Source: Volvariella volvacea V23
Lineage: Eukaryota > Basidiomycota > Agaricomycetes > Agaricales > Pluteaceae
DNA length: 64,000 bases
NCBI GenBank assembly: GCA_000349905.1
Contig: KB722740.1
Location: 530,003 to 594,002, forward strand
Reading direction: 5' to 3'
Of this stretch, positions 10,414-20,713 are shown piece after piece. Below the pieces are notes generated by a model, which saw only the letters and a list, made by a program, of their open reading frames with translations, ran no database searches and was not told where the DNA came from. Both the position numbers and the translations under genes were made by a program. How positions within the stretch are numbered: position 1 is the stretch's first letter; every line of letters starts with the position of its first letter.

Positions 10414-11414
10414 GATCTATCAGCGTATACATATGACTAATGTGGGGCTGCCGTTCACTGAACAACCCGATCTCGTTGTCGTCCGACTTGTCCGAGTCTG
10501 ATTTTGAAAAACAACACTGCACTGGCGTAAAGGTTCGCATCGCCCCGTAAATCCCTTTTTCTTTTTTTCTTTTTTTTTTTATTCATCCAATTGATGATGA
10601 TTCCTCCAGTCAAAGCGAGGGTTGCGCAGAAACGTATAGGGTCCACTGCTATACCCACTCCACCTGTTGTCAACGAGGGTGGTGGTTGCTGCCAATGGTT
10701 ACTATCCAACTACATGCAATTATACCATAGTTGTCAAGTCTTTTCACCCCCGACTGGAGAGTAATGGGTTCCGAGTCGACCCTATCCAGAAAGATTTTAT
10801 TCAATGTTCGACGCTTCTGCTACACTGCGTAGTATACGCCTCTGGGCAAGGGCTCGCAAGTTTTGTGCCGCCGAGGCAAGTGGGCCCGATGCAAGGGATC
10901 CGTCTTTGGTGGGATCCCTACGGCCGTGATGCATCCTGCCACCTGACGACCCGCCGTCATCAAGTGATTGTTAGATTTCCTGCATTTCATTCCGCCACTC
11001 TAACTCTTCCATTCTTTTGTCTTTCCTCCTTCACTCATATACACTCCGTTCAGGTTTTGCGCCTAGTCGCTACCCAACACCACTGGCTATCACCTGGAAC
11101 AGCAGAGACTGTCAGGCTTGAGTCAAATTCCAGCAGTTCCAGCTAGCTGAAACTGTAATAGCCTTCTTTTCGCAAGGATATTGGTATGAATCGATTCTCA
11201 ATGGGCTACTTTTTGACTCAAATGCGGCCTTGGCTCTTCGTGGCGTCGTTACCAGGGCCGGCGGTCATTGTGCTCAAATCGAGCCTCAGCTCTTTGCAGT
11301 CTACGAATCATTCTTTTCAAATATACTGCTCCCACTCAGCCATTGTCCTTCGTTTAATTAATATATAACCTCAAGTAACCTCAAACATAAGCTACTAATA
11401 CTTGCTTCCTTCAC
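10414..11414. other. Intergenic with poly(T) tract; VTS1 promoter side
   Basis: There is no convincing gene in this kilobase. It contains a T-rich tract at about 10555-10580. Towards its right end it becomes pyrimidine-rich (about 10980-11040), as is common upstream of basidiomycete genes. Confidence 0.4.
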
Positions 11415-13334
11415 ATGACCGCACTCACACCTCCGGTCGCCACCGCCACCACCAACATTTCTATCGACGCAGGAAATCCAAAGTCTAGCGCTCCTCAATC
11501 AGACAAGCACCACGCTACTAGCATAACCTCAAAGGGAGAAACTGCGACAAGTCAGATGTCTTCTGATAGAGAACCGAAGAAGAGACCTGGGTCGAGGATT
11601 CCCCCCTCTCCACTGAGGTTTTCTACTGCTTTTGAGTCGTTACTATCCCCCCGACCGACAGCTAGCACTTTTCCTCCCCTGTTATCCCCTCGTCCATCTG
11701 GTCAAACGAACAACGGGATTTCAGATGGTGAATGGTTTTTATGTTCACGTTACACGCACGCTAATGGTAATTATGATCTGAGCAGAGGGTTTGGACACCT
11801 GGTTCGACGAATTCAGGCAGTTCGATACTACTCTGGTAAGTCAATATGGCGTTGTTCAGCGATCGACAATCTTATTCAATTTACTACAGCAACAGATGGC
11901 AAAAGCGTCGGAAGATGTCAAGTTCAAGGAAGAGTTGAACACCATTGAACGATGTAATTCTGGGTGTAATATTGTTCCACTCATCGTTTGGCTGATCGTA
12001 GTAAATAGGGTTTGAAGTCCTTTCAGAGGCAGAGAAGACAGCCACAGTGTATACACTCCTTCAGCATTCCAACCAGGTTCAAGTACGATTCCTAACAGCT
12101 GTGTTGCAGCAAATGACTGGAACGGAGCCTAAATTCGCACCTGGTATGTCCACGCATTCGATCAAGGTCACTCATCTTGATTTTAAATGGATGTACCGGA
12201 ACAGGGACGCCAAACAAGGACACCACTAAGTCTGGCATTCCCCTCGCAAGTATACTACGCTCGCCTCTGCCGCCGACACCTACCAAGCCAGTGATTATTC
12301 TTAATGACGATACCGAACCCGACGATAAAAAACCACTCCACCCTCTTTCACCTAACCACAGAGACAATACAGAAAGTGACCAAGGGAAGGAGAATGGCGA
12401 GGAAGACGAAGGACAAGTGATCGAAGTTAAACTACCACCAAACTCCCTCTCCGCTGCTCCTTCTGGGCCGTTGGATTGGGCAAGCATGGTACCCACACCC
12501 CATGGTTTGATGTTCCAGAAGAACCCGAACCTGGGCATTCCTTCACCTTCGCCGAGGACTGCGTCGGGAGCCAGCGCTTTTAGCGGTACTCCAGGTCTTT
12601 ACTCGCCGTACTCGCCATCGGGACCCGGGGGACATGGTATGTTGGCATATATGCAAGGTCAGGGACTAGGATTTGGATTGAATGGAGTAGGTTATCTGAA
12701 TGGTATAAATATGGGTATGATGGGCGGTATGGCAGGTGGACTCGGTCTGGGAGCGATGCCGATGATGATGAACGGTATGGGAGGTTTAGGTGGGAATTTG
12801 GTTGGCCAGCCATTCCCGTTGCTTCACCAGTGGGGACAGCAATCACCGGGAAACAAAAAATCCAATGTGGCGCCCAAGAATGGTCCTAATGCTACTACAA
12901 AAGGTGCAGCGAAGAGCAGCACAAATTGGCGCTCTCGAGGGACCACACCGACATCAGCGACGTCTTCGCTGTATCAGGCGAAGTCACCGACTGTTGATGA
13001 AAGTAGTGGTGTCAAAAGGGAGGACGACTTTAATCCTAAGGTTTTGGAGGATATACCCCGTTGGCTGAAGTCGCTGAGATTGCATAAATACACGTCGTGC
13101 TTCGATGGGTTGAAGTGGCAAGAGATGGTGTTACTCGATGAAGAAGCGCTGGAGAAGAGAGGTGTGGCTGCGCTTGGTGCAAGAAGACGTATGGTTAAGA
13201 CATTCGGCGTTGTTAGAAAGGCTATGGGTTTGGAGCCAGCGGATCAAGACGAGCCTAGGCAAGATAGAGTTGAGGGTGCGACGAAGACTAGGGTTGACAG
13301 GCGGTGTGCCTCCGACTCACGAGCAAAGGATTAA
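11415..13334 (+). CDS. VTS1: Vts1/Smaug-type SAM-domain RNA-binding protein
   Basis: This is a post-transcriptional repressor. In yeast, Vts1 binds Smaug-recognition hairpins in mRNA through its SAM domain and recruits the Ccr4-Not deadenylase. The N-terminal conserved domain is rebuilt from three short exons: [36 protein letters not shown], then [20 protein letters not shown] with [18 protein letters not shown] low-complexity middle follows, rich in Pro, Ser and then Gly/Met ([20 protein letters not shown]). The SAM domain lies near the C-terminus (from about 13045): [17 protein letters not shown], then [18 protein letters not shown], the basic loop-helix that contacts RNA in the family. Introns lie at about 11726-11786, 11836-11890, 11955-12009 and 12145-12206. 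A short basic tail ends at 13334. Confidence 0.93.
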
Positions 13335-13588
13335 TTTGCCGATTAGTATTTATTCTATGAACTATACCCCGCACCACTCCACTGATCGAATGTATGTATT
13401 AGAATATGACAATTACATTCTATACCCATCATTGCACGTGGACAAGGGTACAGCATGATGATGGGAATTAATGTTGCAATATGGGATGAAAGTTGCCTCA
13501 TTGAGAAGGGTTACTGACCACCAGCTATTTGCCTACACTATCCCTCAAAAACCTCACATCCTTTCCAAGAGCGAACCCATAGTCCTGG

Positions 13589-14608
13589 ATGTCGGCGAAG
13601 CCAGTAATCGCGGTAATAGCAGCGGGTGCTATGGGTGGAGGTGTGGGGAGAACGTTGACAGAGGCAGGGTGCACAGTATTGACAAACTTGGACGGACGAT
13701 CAGAAGCAACCCGAAAACGGGCACAAGAGGCCAGAATAACGGATACTAGCTTGGAGGAGATTGTGCAAAGATCTCATTTCGTTCTGAGTATTTTGCCCCC
13801 CAGCGAGGCTTTCAGCTTGGCACAGAAGATCATAGAGGTATCAAAAGCAACCAAGAAGCGGGAAAATGACGGGCCAATCGTGTACGTGGACTGTAATGCA
13901 GTAAACAAGGAGACGGTCAAGAAAATCTATGAGCTGTTTGAAGGACTAGAGGAGTTCGAGTTTGTAGATGGATGCATAATCGGCAGCCCACCGAAAGGGG
14001 ATTACAACCCGACGTTCTATGCATCAGCGAACGAGAAGGATGTTAACGCGTTGGAGCGCTTCGTCAAATTACAGGAGTACGGGCTGAAGGTGGTGCCTTT
14101 GAGCGAGCCAGGAGCTGGGGTTGGCGATGCTAGTGCACTAAAAATGTCACACGCAGTAAGTGCTTGATAGCTTCGAACCATACAGGTTGCTGAACGCAAC
14201 TACACCATTAGGGAATCAACAAGGGATTGATAGGGTTGTTTGCAGCAATGATACTCGGTAGGCTAGCGATTTTCGGCGGGGAGAATAAATAACCGACGTT
14301 CTACGCCCTGGGCAATGTACTGAACAGCTTCGCATGCATCTTCACCGACCACAGCAAGAGCACTTTTACGCGAGCTCAAGGCATCGCAGCCGGCACTGTT
14401 GCAACGACTCGTGCAAGCTGTGCCTGGAATGATTCCGAAAGCGTACCGGTGGGTGGGTGAGATGGAAGAAATCGCGGGGTTTGTGGGAGGACCAGAAGGA
14501 CAAGTATATGCTGGACTAGCAAAGTTGTATGAAAGAATTGCGGTAGAAAATAGCTCAGAGCAGGAGATACTTGAATGGTTTGTCAAGGAGGGGAAGAAAG
14601 AATTGTAA
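13589..14608 (+). CDS. NAD(P)-dependent 3-hydroxyisobutyrate / 6-phosphogluconate dehydrogenase-like protein with DUF1932 C-domain
   Basis: A soluble two-domain oxidoreductase of the beta-hydroxyacid dehydrogenase superfamily. The Rossmann domain (exon 13589-14155) starts VIAVIAAGAMGGGVGRTLTE, the dinucleotide-binding glycine motif, and contains FVLSILPP, IVYVDCNAVN and FVDGCIIGSPPKGDYNPTFY. Small exon 14212-14257 reads GINKGLIGLFAAMIL and carries the family's catalytic Lys region (xxNK). The last exon (14328-14608) reads ASSPTTARALLRELKASQP, PKAYRWVGEMEEIAGFVG and KLYERIA, resembling the DUF1932 domain. Donors at 14156 and 14258 and acceptors at 14211 and 14327 keep phase. The exact substrate cannot be told. 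The stop is 135 bp before the start of the RhoGAP gene on the same strand. Confidence 0.88.
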
Positions 14609-14743
14609 AGGGGCAGAGAGGGACGGTGTGGTGATGTTGGTCATGGTGGTAGGACGAGAATTGTACCTTTTACGCTATTGCTATGCTCCAACTCTAATCA
14701 TTACCATTCCTTCCCCCATAATCTCTCCTTCCTCTCCTTCATT

Positions 14744-17700
14744 ATGTCTCTCACTCTCAATATTCCTTCAAGACAGCCTGGTCCTCCAACCCCCACTCCT
14801 TCATCTACCACCCTTGGTGTTTCTGAGCCCTCCGCCGCTTCCAACAAGGGCAAAGCACCAGAACATAGCACGCCCATCATAACAACTCCCCGTACAGATA
14901 GCTCTTCTCCCACCTCTTCCACTCGAAGACCCAGAAATTCAGCGAGTCCCTCGCTTTCAGAATCGGAAGAGACCGCATGGGGATCCAATTTCTGGGTCAC
15001 ACTGGTTGATCCGCAAGTGAGTGAGCTCTGCCACAAATCCTTTTGTAGAACTGGTTCGACGCGTTGAAAAAATTGCCAATGATAGACACAGACATCTTTC
15101 TTCGCATGTCCTGCCACTGGTCAAGTCAGTTGGGATCCTCCAGTTGGGAATTTCGTGTGAGCAACGCGTTGCGTTCGGCCCTAGGCGACCAGTCCGTTTC
15201 CTGACGACATTTTTTCTCGCACCCTTACTCCTGATTACCCTCCACAGGTTACCCCCAAGTGCTGATGGCGAATGGTGGGAGCTCTGCGACGAAAGTCGCG
15301 GAGGTATTCCGTATTATTACCAAACCAAAACTGGGGAAACCGTTTGGGAGCGTCCCGCTGGATTTGTCATCCCATTGGGTATCATCCAGGTGTGTACTGC
15401 ATCCGTTCTCCGAGCACCGGTGCCAATGCGCGGATTCCGTTCATCTATCGTCCCTATTCCGTTACTCAATTAACGCCACTTCCCACTCTGGTTTCTCCGA
15501 TAGAACACTGCACTTGCGCGACGATTATCCCAAACGAATGGCCAGCCGCCCCAGACGAAACGAACCCGAGGCCAGGAGAACGAAGAGGAACGGACAAGTT
15601 ATGACGGACAGCAAACGCGTTCCTCGTCACAGTCAAATCGGACGTCCCCTTCAAGCAAGCATCCTCCGCCAGCAAGACGTCCCTACACAAAGGAATTCCT
15701 TCAGAATGACATGCACATCAATACTAAACGATACGCGCACGGACAACTTACGCCAATACCTGGTTCCCCATTTGTAACAGATGCATCTACCCCACCCTCT
15801 CCTGCTTCGCGCAATCCTCCCCGAGACGATACCAGTAATGATAAATCTTTATCAAGCTCCACAGGTTCGAAAGGTAAAGAGAGTGCCAACGGTGCTTCCC
15901 AGCATTCTACCACCAATGGCTTAAACTCGGACTCTGTGGGGCGCGCTCGGGCAAGATCTGCAGGTTACGTTTCGCATAAACCGCAACAGCCACAGAGTTT
16001 GAACGCAGTAGTGGAGATGCTCTCAAGCTCCCAATCAGATGGCAGTCGTGGGTCCCTACAACGTTCGACAACGAGTGGCTCCGGAAGCACTACGCAAAGC
16101 GGTCGTAAAGTCAGACTTGTCACTCCAACAGACACGCCGACAACACCTACAACGCCTAGCGTAACAACGTCTTCGCCGCCACGGTCGCCCCCATCGCCTA
16201 GCCCACGGCTTGTACCCACTGTCAACGGGAAGCAGATTAGCAGTCCTATTCTAAACCACGGTACGGCCCTGCCCCATCATTCAGGATCATAGCCTCACTG
16301 ATTTTTTGATTTTCGCAGCTGCGACTTTAGAAATGAGTCCGGTCAAAAATAGGGCCGCCGGACAACCTATCCCAGTGGAGCCTCGAATCCAACCATCAAA
16401 TCCACAACCAAACCCAACAGCAACCCTTGCTTCTGGGTATGTCGCTTCCGCCGTGGTTTGATTGAGCTAAACCTCCTTGGCGCATATGATATAGGACATT
16501 TCCAATTCTCCCACATGACCTCGCTGTCGACATCCAGAACTTCTCAGAATCGGATTATGCAAGACAATACTTCTCTACTCACCGAACTGGGTTCATATTC
16601 AGGCGCAAGGTGCCCGTTAATCAGATGATGACTTGGCAAAAGGTGATGCTTCAATTTTTTTCATCTGAACCACCTTCCTCTCGGGGAATGTCCAAGGATG
16701 GAATGCTGATCTTGATGGAACTTTTAGGCGCCTTTAACGTTACCCTTACTTGCCTTGAACAAGGTTCTGGTTAGAGATGCCGTCCGAATATTCAAAGTTA
16801 TACAGCATATCATGGGCGATAGGGAAAGAGAAAAACCTGTTGCAGGCGTACGACTACAAACCGATAGCCATGTTTCAATGGTGAACTCTATCAACACGTC
16901 CACCACTTCCTTGGGCAGTGGTAACTTAGTGAGCATTCTGGAAGAAGAAAGGTGGCTGCTATCGGAAGGCTTAAGCCATGGAGAGTTACGAGATGAAATT
17001 TATTGCCAGTTGATGAAGCAACTCACGGGCAATCCAAGCACGTAGGTCCATAACCATTTCGCTCTATAGCTACCCTGACTTATCGCTTCCAGCGAATCAA
17101 CTTTCAAAGGATGGCAACTCATGTGTGTCTTGTTGATCACCTTCCCACCTTCAAAGAACTTCGAGACATACCTGCAATCATTCATGCAGCAGAGAGTGGG
17201 GCAGCAGGAAGGAAGGGTTGACGTGATGGCGAAATACTGCCTTCGTCGACTGGGGTATATTACGAAGAAAGGGCCCAGAGGTAAGCCGCCAACTATAGCT
17301 GAAATCGAGACAGCTTCGGTGAGTATTTAGCATTATACTTGACGCTCTCTGCTATCCCCATGAGGTAATGTGGCATATTGACACCCTAGTTCTCTTGTCT
17401 GTATAGGATGCTGCGTTCAATCCGTCAACCTTTGGCGAGTCACTCGACGCCATCATGCGGCTCCAAGAGCGAGAATACCGTCACCTCAGGGTCCCAATCA
17501 TCCTTCCATTCCTCGCGGATGGAATACTCGCTCTGGGAGGGCCAAGGGCAGAAGGAATATTCCGCGTACCAGGGGACGCAGACTCCGTCTCTGAACTCAA
17601 GCTTCGAATCGACCGAGGATATTACACACTAGATAGTGTGGATGACCCCCACGTCTTAGCATCCTTAATGAAGCTATGGCTTCGAGAACTATGCGACCCC

Positions 17701-18159
17701 CTGGTACCGGAAGAGATGTACAACGAATGCATCACAAATTATCAAGACCCTGAAGCTTGTGTGAGGATTGTGGAAAAGTTGCCAACGGTTAATAGAAGAG
17801 TGGTGCTCTTCGTGATTAGCTTCTTACAGTTGTTCTTGGAGGAGAGGACTCAGAGCATTACAAAAATGACGCCTGCGAACTTGGCCTTGGTAATGGCTCC
17901 CAATTTATTACGATGTGCTTCGGATTCCATGTCTGTTGTATTCACAAACGCTCAGTGAGTGATGCATTTTTTTTATCTCGTGTACATGTTGCCAACAGTT
18001 GCATTTAGGTACGAACAAATCTTCGTTTACAATCTTCTAATACACCTTAAATGCAACGAAGTGGACGCTCAATATGCACCTGCCCATGGATTAGGAGCCG
18101 TTCCTCCAGTACCTGCCCCACGAGCTTCAAAATCCCGATCACGGCGACCTCAGCATTGA
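14744..18159 (+). CDS. WW-WW-MyTH4-RhoGAP protein (Vilse/ARHGAP39 type)
   Basis: This is a predicted GTPase-activating protein for Rho-family GTPases, likely acting at the cell cortex or cytoskeleton. From ATG 14744 (MSLTLNIPSRQPGPP): a Ser/Thr/Pro-rich start; a first WW-like module (FWVTLVDPQ joined to SFFACPATGQVSWDPPVG); a second WW (WWELCDESRGGIPYYYQTKTGETVWERPAG); and a long disordered stretch. A MyTH4 domain follows (DYARQYFSTHRTGFIFRRK, LPLLALNKVLVRDAVRIFKV, then GELRDEIYCQLMKQLTGNPS and FKGWQLMCVLLITFPPS). The RhoGAP domain starts at about 17410, with GGPRAEGIFRVPGD (arginine-finger region GIFR), LKLWLRELCDPLVPEEMY and MTPANLALVMAPNLLRC. The C-terminus is basic. About ten introns, all GT..AG. 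This order equals that of animal Vilse/ARHGAP39. The gene converges on the Mtf2-like gene. Confidence 0.92.
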
Positions 18160-19078
18160 TCTTCTCATCCCACTGGGACCATTTTCACCGTACCTCTATT
18201 TGCCCTTCTCATCCATCCCAAAGCTGATTGATGCCTACGCCCATCCTCGTCACCCGTATCTCGTTTGCTGCGCTGATGTTCTTGCTCTTTTTCCATCTCT
18301 TGGTCCACTTGTGACATTCACTGTCTATCATTTCATTCGTATTCCTTGCATAATTCTCCTTTGCTGTATCGCCTTTCTTCTATTCGTTGTCTTTGGATGG
18401 CTTGTGGACAACATTTTGAACTTGACATATATGCATATAGTACATTCTTGATACCTCTTCGCTTGTTCATTACTCCTATTCCTGTCTTTTGATTTTAATC
18501 ATTTGATACCTCTACCAACTATACACATATATCAGGGCCTTTTAGCTAATTTCTACCCTTACCACGGATGACAATCACGACGACCTAATCTTTATCGCTA
18601 GGAACTGCTCGCTCCTTCGTAAAACGCCCGCCCTCTCAGCACACTCCTTATATTTCACTCGCTATTCCCATCAGACTTACTCCGCGTCGCTGCGCTCATC
18701 CTCATCGCCTTCACTGTAAATCTCTCCTCTATTCGTTGATTTTGGACCTTTCCCGCACTCCTCTTCCCCTGTTAGTTGGACGCCTCGGTTGTTATCTACT
18801 ATGTCTTCTTTCCGTCTTGTTTCTGATATCCTCTCATCACTTGACAAGCCTTGTGCATGTAACTTCCCTGAACACCAAAACAGAAATCTCATGTCAAACC
18901 TAGAGTAGGGAATTTCAGGATTTCTAGTGTCGTACAAATTCTAAGCAATGAACGAATGCCCGAGGTCAATCAGGCCAATCAGTGTGAAAGCGGAATACCC
19001 TTCGCCGAATAAATAAGAGTGTACTAATACCATGTATGTAACCAATATAGAGGGCGTTTCTGTTCTACTAGTCACTCT
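18160..19078. other. Convergent 3' intergenic region
   Basis: This T/C-rich spacer lies between the RhoGAP gene and the Mtf2-like gene, consistent with 3' untranslated regions. The open frames in it (for example 18200-18451 plus and 18677-18937 minus) lack recognisable motifs. Confidence 0.4.
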
Positions 19079-20446
19079 CTACCTCTGGGCATGGTCTGCC
19101 TTGAACGCGGATTGTAATGATGCATCAGGTTTACGCCATTGATTAAATCCCCATCGGTCAGTTTCGTCATCTTCCAACGGCATGGACTTCCAATCATCCC
19201 ATTTTAACATCTGGCGGCGGCGATTTGGAACTTTTTTATGCTCAAGAGGCTTCGCGAGCTCCTCAATCCTGGATAATATACTCCAAACATCATTCATTAC
19301 ACCAGCCGCAACATCGATTTCGCCTATCCACAGTTCTCCCTTTTGTCCAATATCCCTTCGAATCCCGTCGACAATCTTCCTTGTCTTGGAATCGGCTTCA
19401 ATCCCGTTAACTTTCATTTCTGCTAGTGCGTCATGCACACCCTTGAGATCGGCGAAATAGCCCCAGCGCGTCTTAAGGACTTGGTTATAAACGATAGTGG
19501 TGCAACCGAAAACATAAGAAGCAATTGAGAGCGTTTTAGCGTGTTCAAATATGGCGAGGGCAAGGTTGGGATCTTGATACTTATCCCGGAAGGTTTGTAT
19601 CAGAAGGGCTATGAGGTGTGGATAAGCAGGAGATTGAAGGACTGGCAGTCCGAATTGTTGAGGTGTCTGTGATGCCTGCGGTTGCGTTGATGGGGAATCG
19701 GCAGATTTGACGTTCGATGTATTCGAATTCACTTGTGCAGCGGCTTTTGCTTTGGCGTGAGTGGCAGTAGCCATATCACGCATAGCCTCCCTCGCCTCCT
19801 CTTCGTAACTGATACTCGCTTGGAATACCTCCCGTGCTGCCCAGTCCAATAGTTCCCTATCCGTTTGACATAAGTCCATCGACTCCCGCTTCTTGTCCAA
19901 AATTTCTTCAGCTTCCGTCGACCACCGCATCCTCTTTGAATGTTGCCTTAATTTTCCGAACAGATCACTCATCCCCCCACCAATGGCAATGTCATTTGAA
20001 GCTATATTTGCGCCAGAGGCAGCGGACTCGGATGCCCTCTTCTCGGAGACGGCATCGAAAATCATGTTGAACATTTCGTCAAATGCTTTGATTTCTCGTG
20101 CAGTCATGGCTTGTCTCCGAGGACTTCGCGGGACTGTTGACGATAAACTTCCTGGCGAAGGTGAAAAGGACTCTATATTGGAGAACAAGTGATCCCATGT
20201 GGAGCTATTGTTAGAGGCGAATATTGAAGAGGACGAAGGTGTTGAAGAGTTCCCCGAGGGTGGGGGTGCAGAGGTTGGTGCTTTGTCAGTTGAATAGTTT
20301 CTCGACGCTCGATAGTAGTCAAATGCTGTCCGACATGACCAGCAAATACGCCCCGGAGATGTATGCCATAATTGGAGGGTCGAGCCAGTGGCTGTTATAG
20401 GACAAGGTTCAGAAGCTGGCGCAAAAGAACGACATAGCACCTCCAT
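19079..20446 (-). CDS. Mtf2/Nam1-like mitochondrial protein
   Basis: A single-exon gene of 455 codons. The N-terminus is Arg/Ser-rich with few acids and contains a CxxC pair (ICWSC), compatible with a mitochondrial presequence; a Ser/Pro-rich linker follows. The conserved C-terminal part reads PAYPHLIALLIQTFRDKYQD, PNLALAIFEHAKTLSIASYV, FGCTTIVYNQVLKTRW and ALAEMKVNGIEADSKTRK. That pattern matches, from memory, the Mtf2-like C-terminal domain of fungal proteins. In yeast, Mtf2/Nam1 couples mitochondrial transcription to RNA processing and translation; that role is inferred here by family. A coiled, charged segment (residues about 110-240) and an Ala/Thr-rich linker precede the domain. Confidence 0.75.
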   Translation of the reverse strand: MEVLCRSFAPASEPCPITATGSTLQLWHTSPGRICWSCRTAFDYYRASRNYSTDKAPTSAPPPSGNSSTPSSSSIFASNNSSTWDHLFSNIESFSPSPGSLSSTVPRSPRRQAMTAREIKAFDEMFNMIFDAVSEKRASESAASGANIASNDIAIGGGMSDLFGKLRQHSKRMRWSTEAEEILDKKRESMDLCQTDRELLDWAAREVFQASISYEEEAREAMRDMATATHAKAKAAAQVNSNTSNVKSADSPSTQPQASQTPQQFGLPVLQSPAYPHLIALLIQTFRDKYQDPNLALAIFEHAKTLSIASYVFGCTTIVYNQVLKTRWGYFADLKGVHDALAEMKVNGIEADSKTRKIVDGIRRDIGQKGELWIGEIDVAAGVMNDVWSILSRIEELAKPLEHKKVPNRRRQMLKWDDWKSMPLEDDETDRWGFNQWRKPDASLQSAFKADHAQR

Positions 20447-20713
20447 ACTTACTTACGAACGCTTGCGTTTTCATGGACAAAGGGCAAGAGGCAGAAGATT
20501 TACTCAACGTTCGGCGAACAGCCGCACCCTGAATTACCGGCTGAACTGGATATCAACATGACCAAACAAAATTGACCACTCGCAAACCAGACTAGGGCCA
20601 CTGGTAGTACCATTCTAGACAAGATCATACGAAATGTATTGATACAATAAAGGGGCAGGTATAGCAGAGACCTGACCAAGCTGAAGTAACATCAGTAGAG
20701 TTCATCACAGTCA

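Noticed and set aside
10551..10580. T-rich tract as a possible retrotransposon poly(A) tail
   Set aside because: No reverse transcriptase remnant and no target-site duplication could be seen around it.
18677..18937. 86-codon minus-strand frame with acidic end
   Set aside because: Lies in the convergent 3' region and shows no family pattern.
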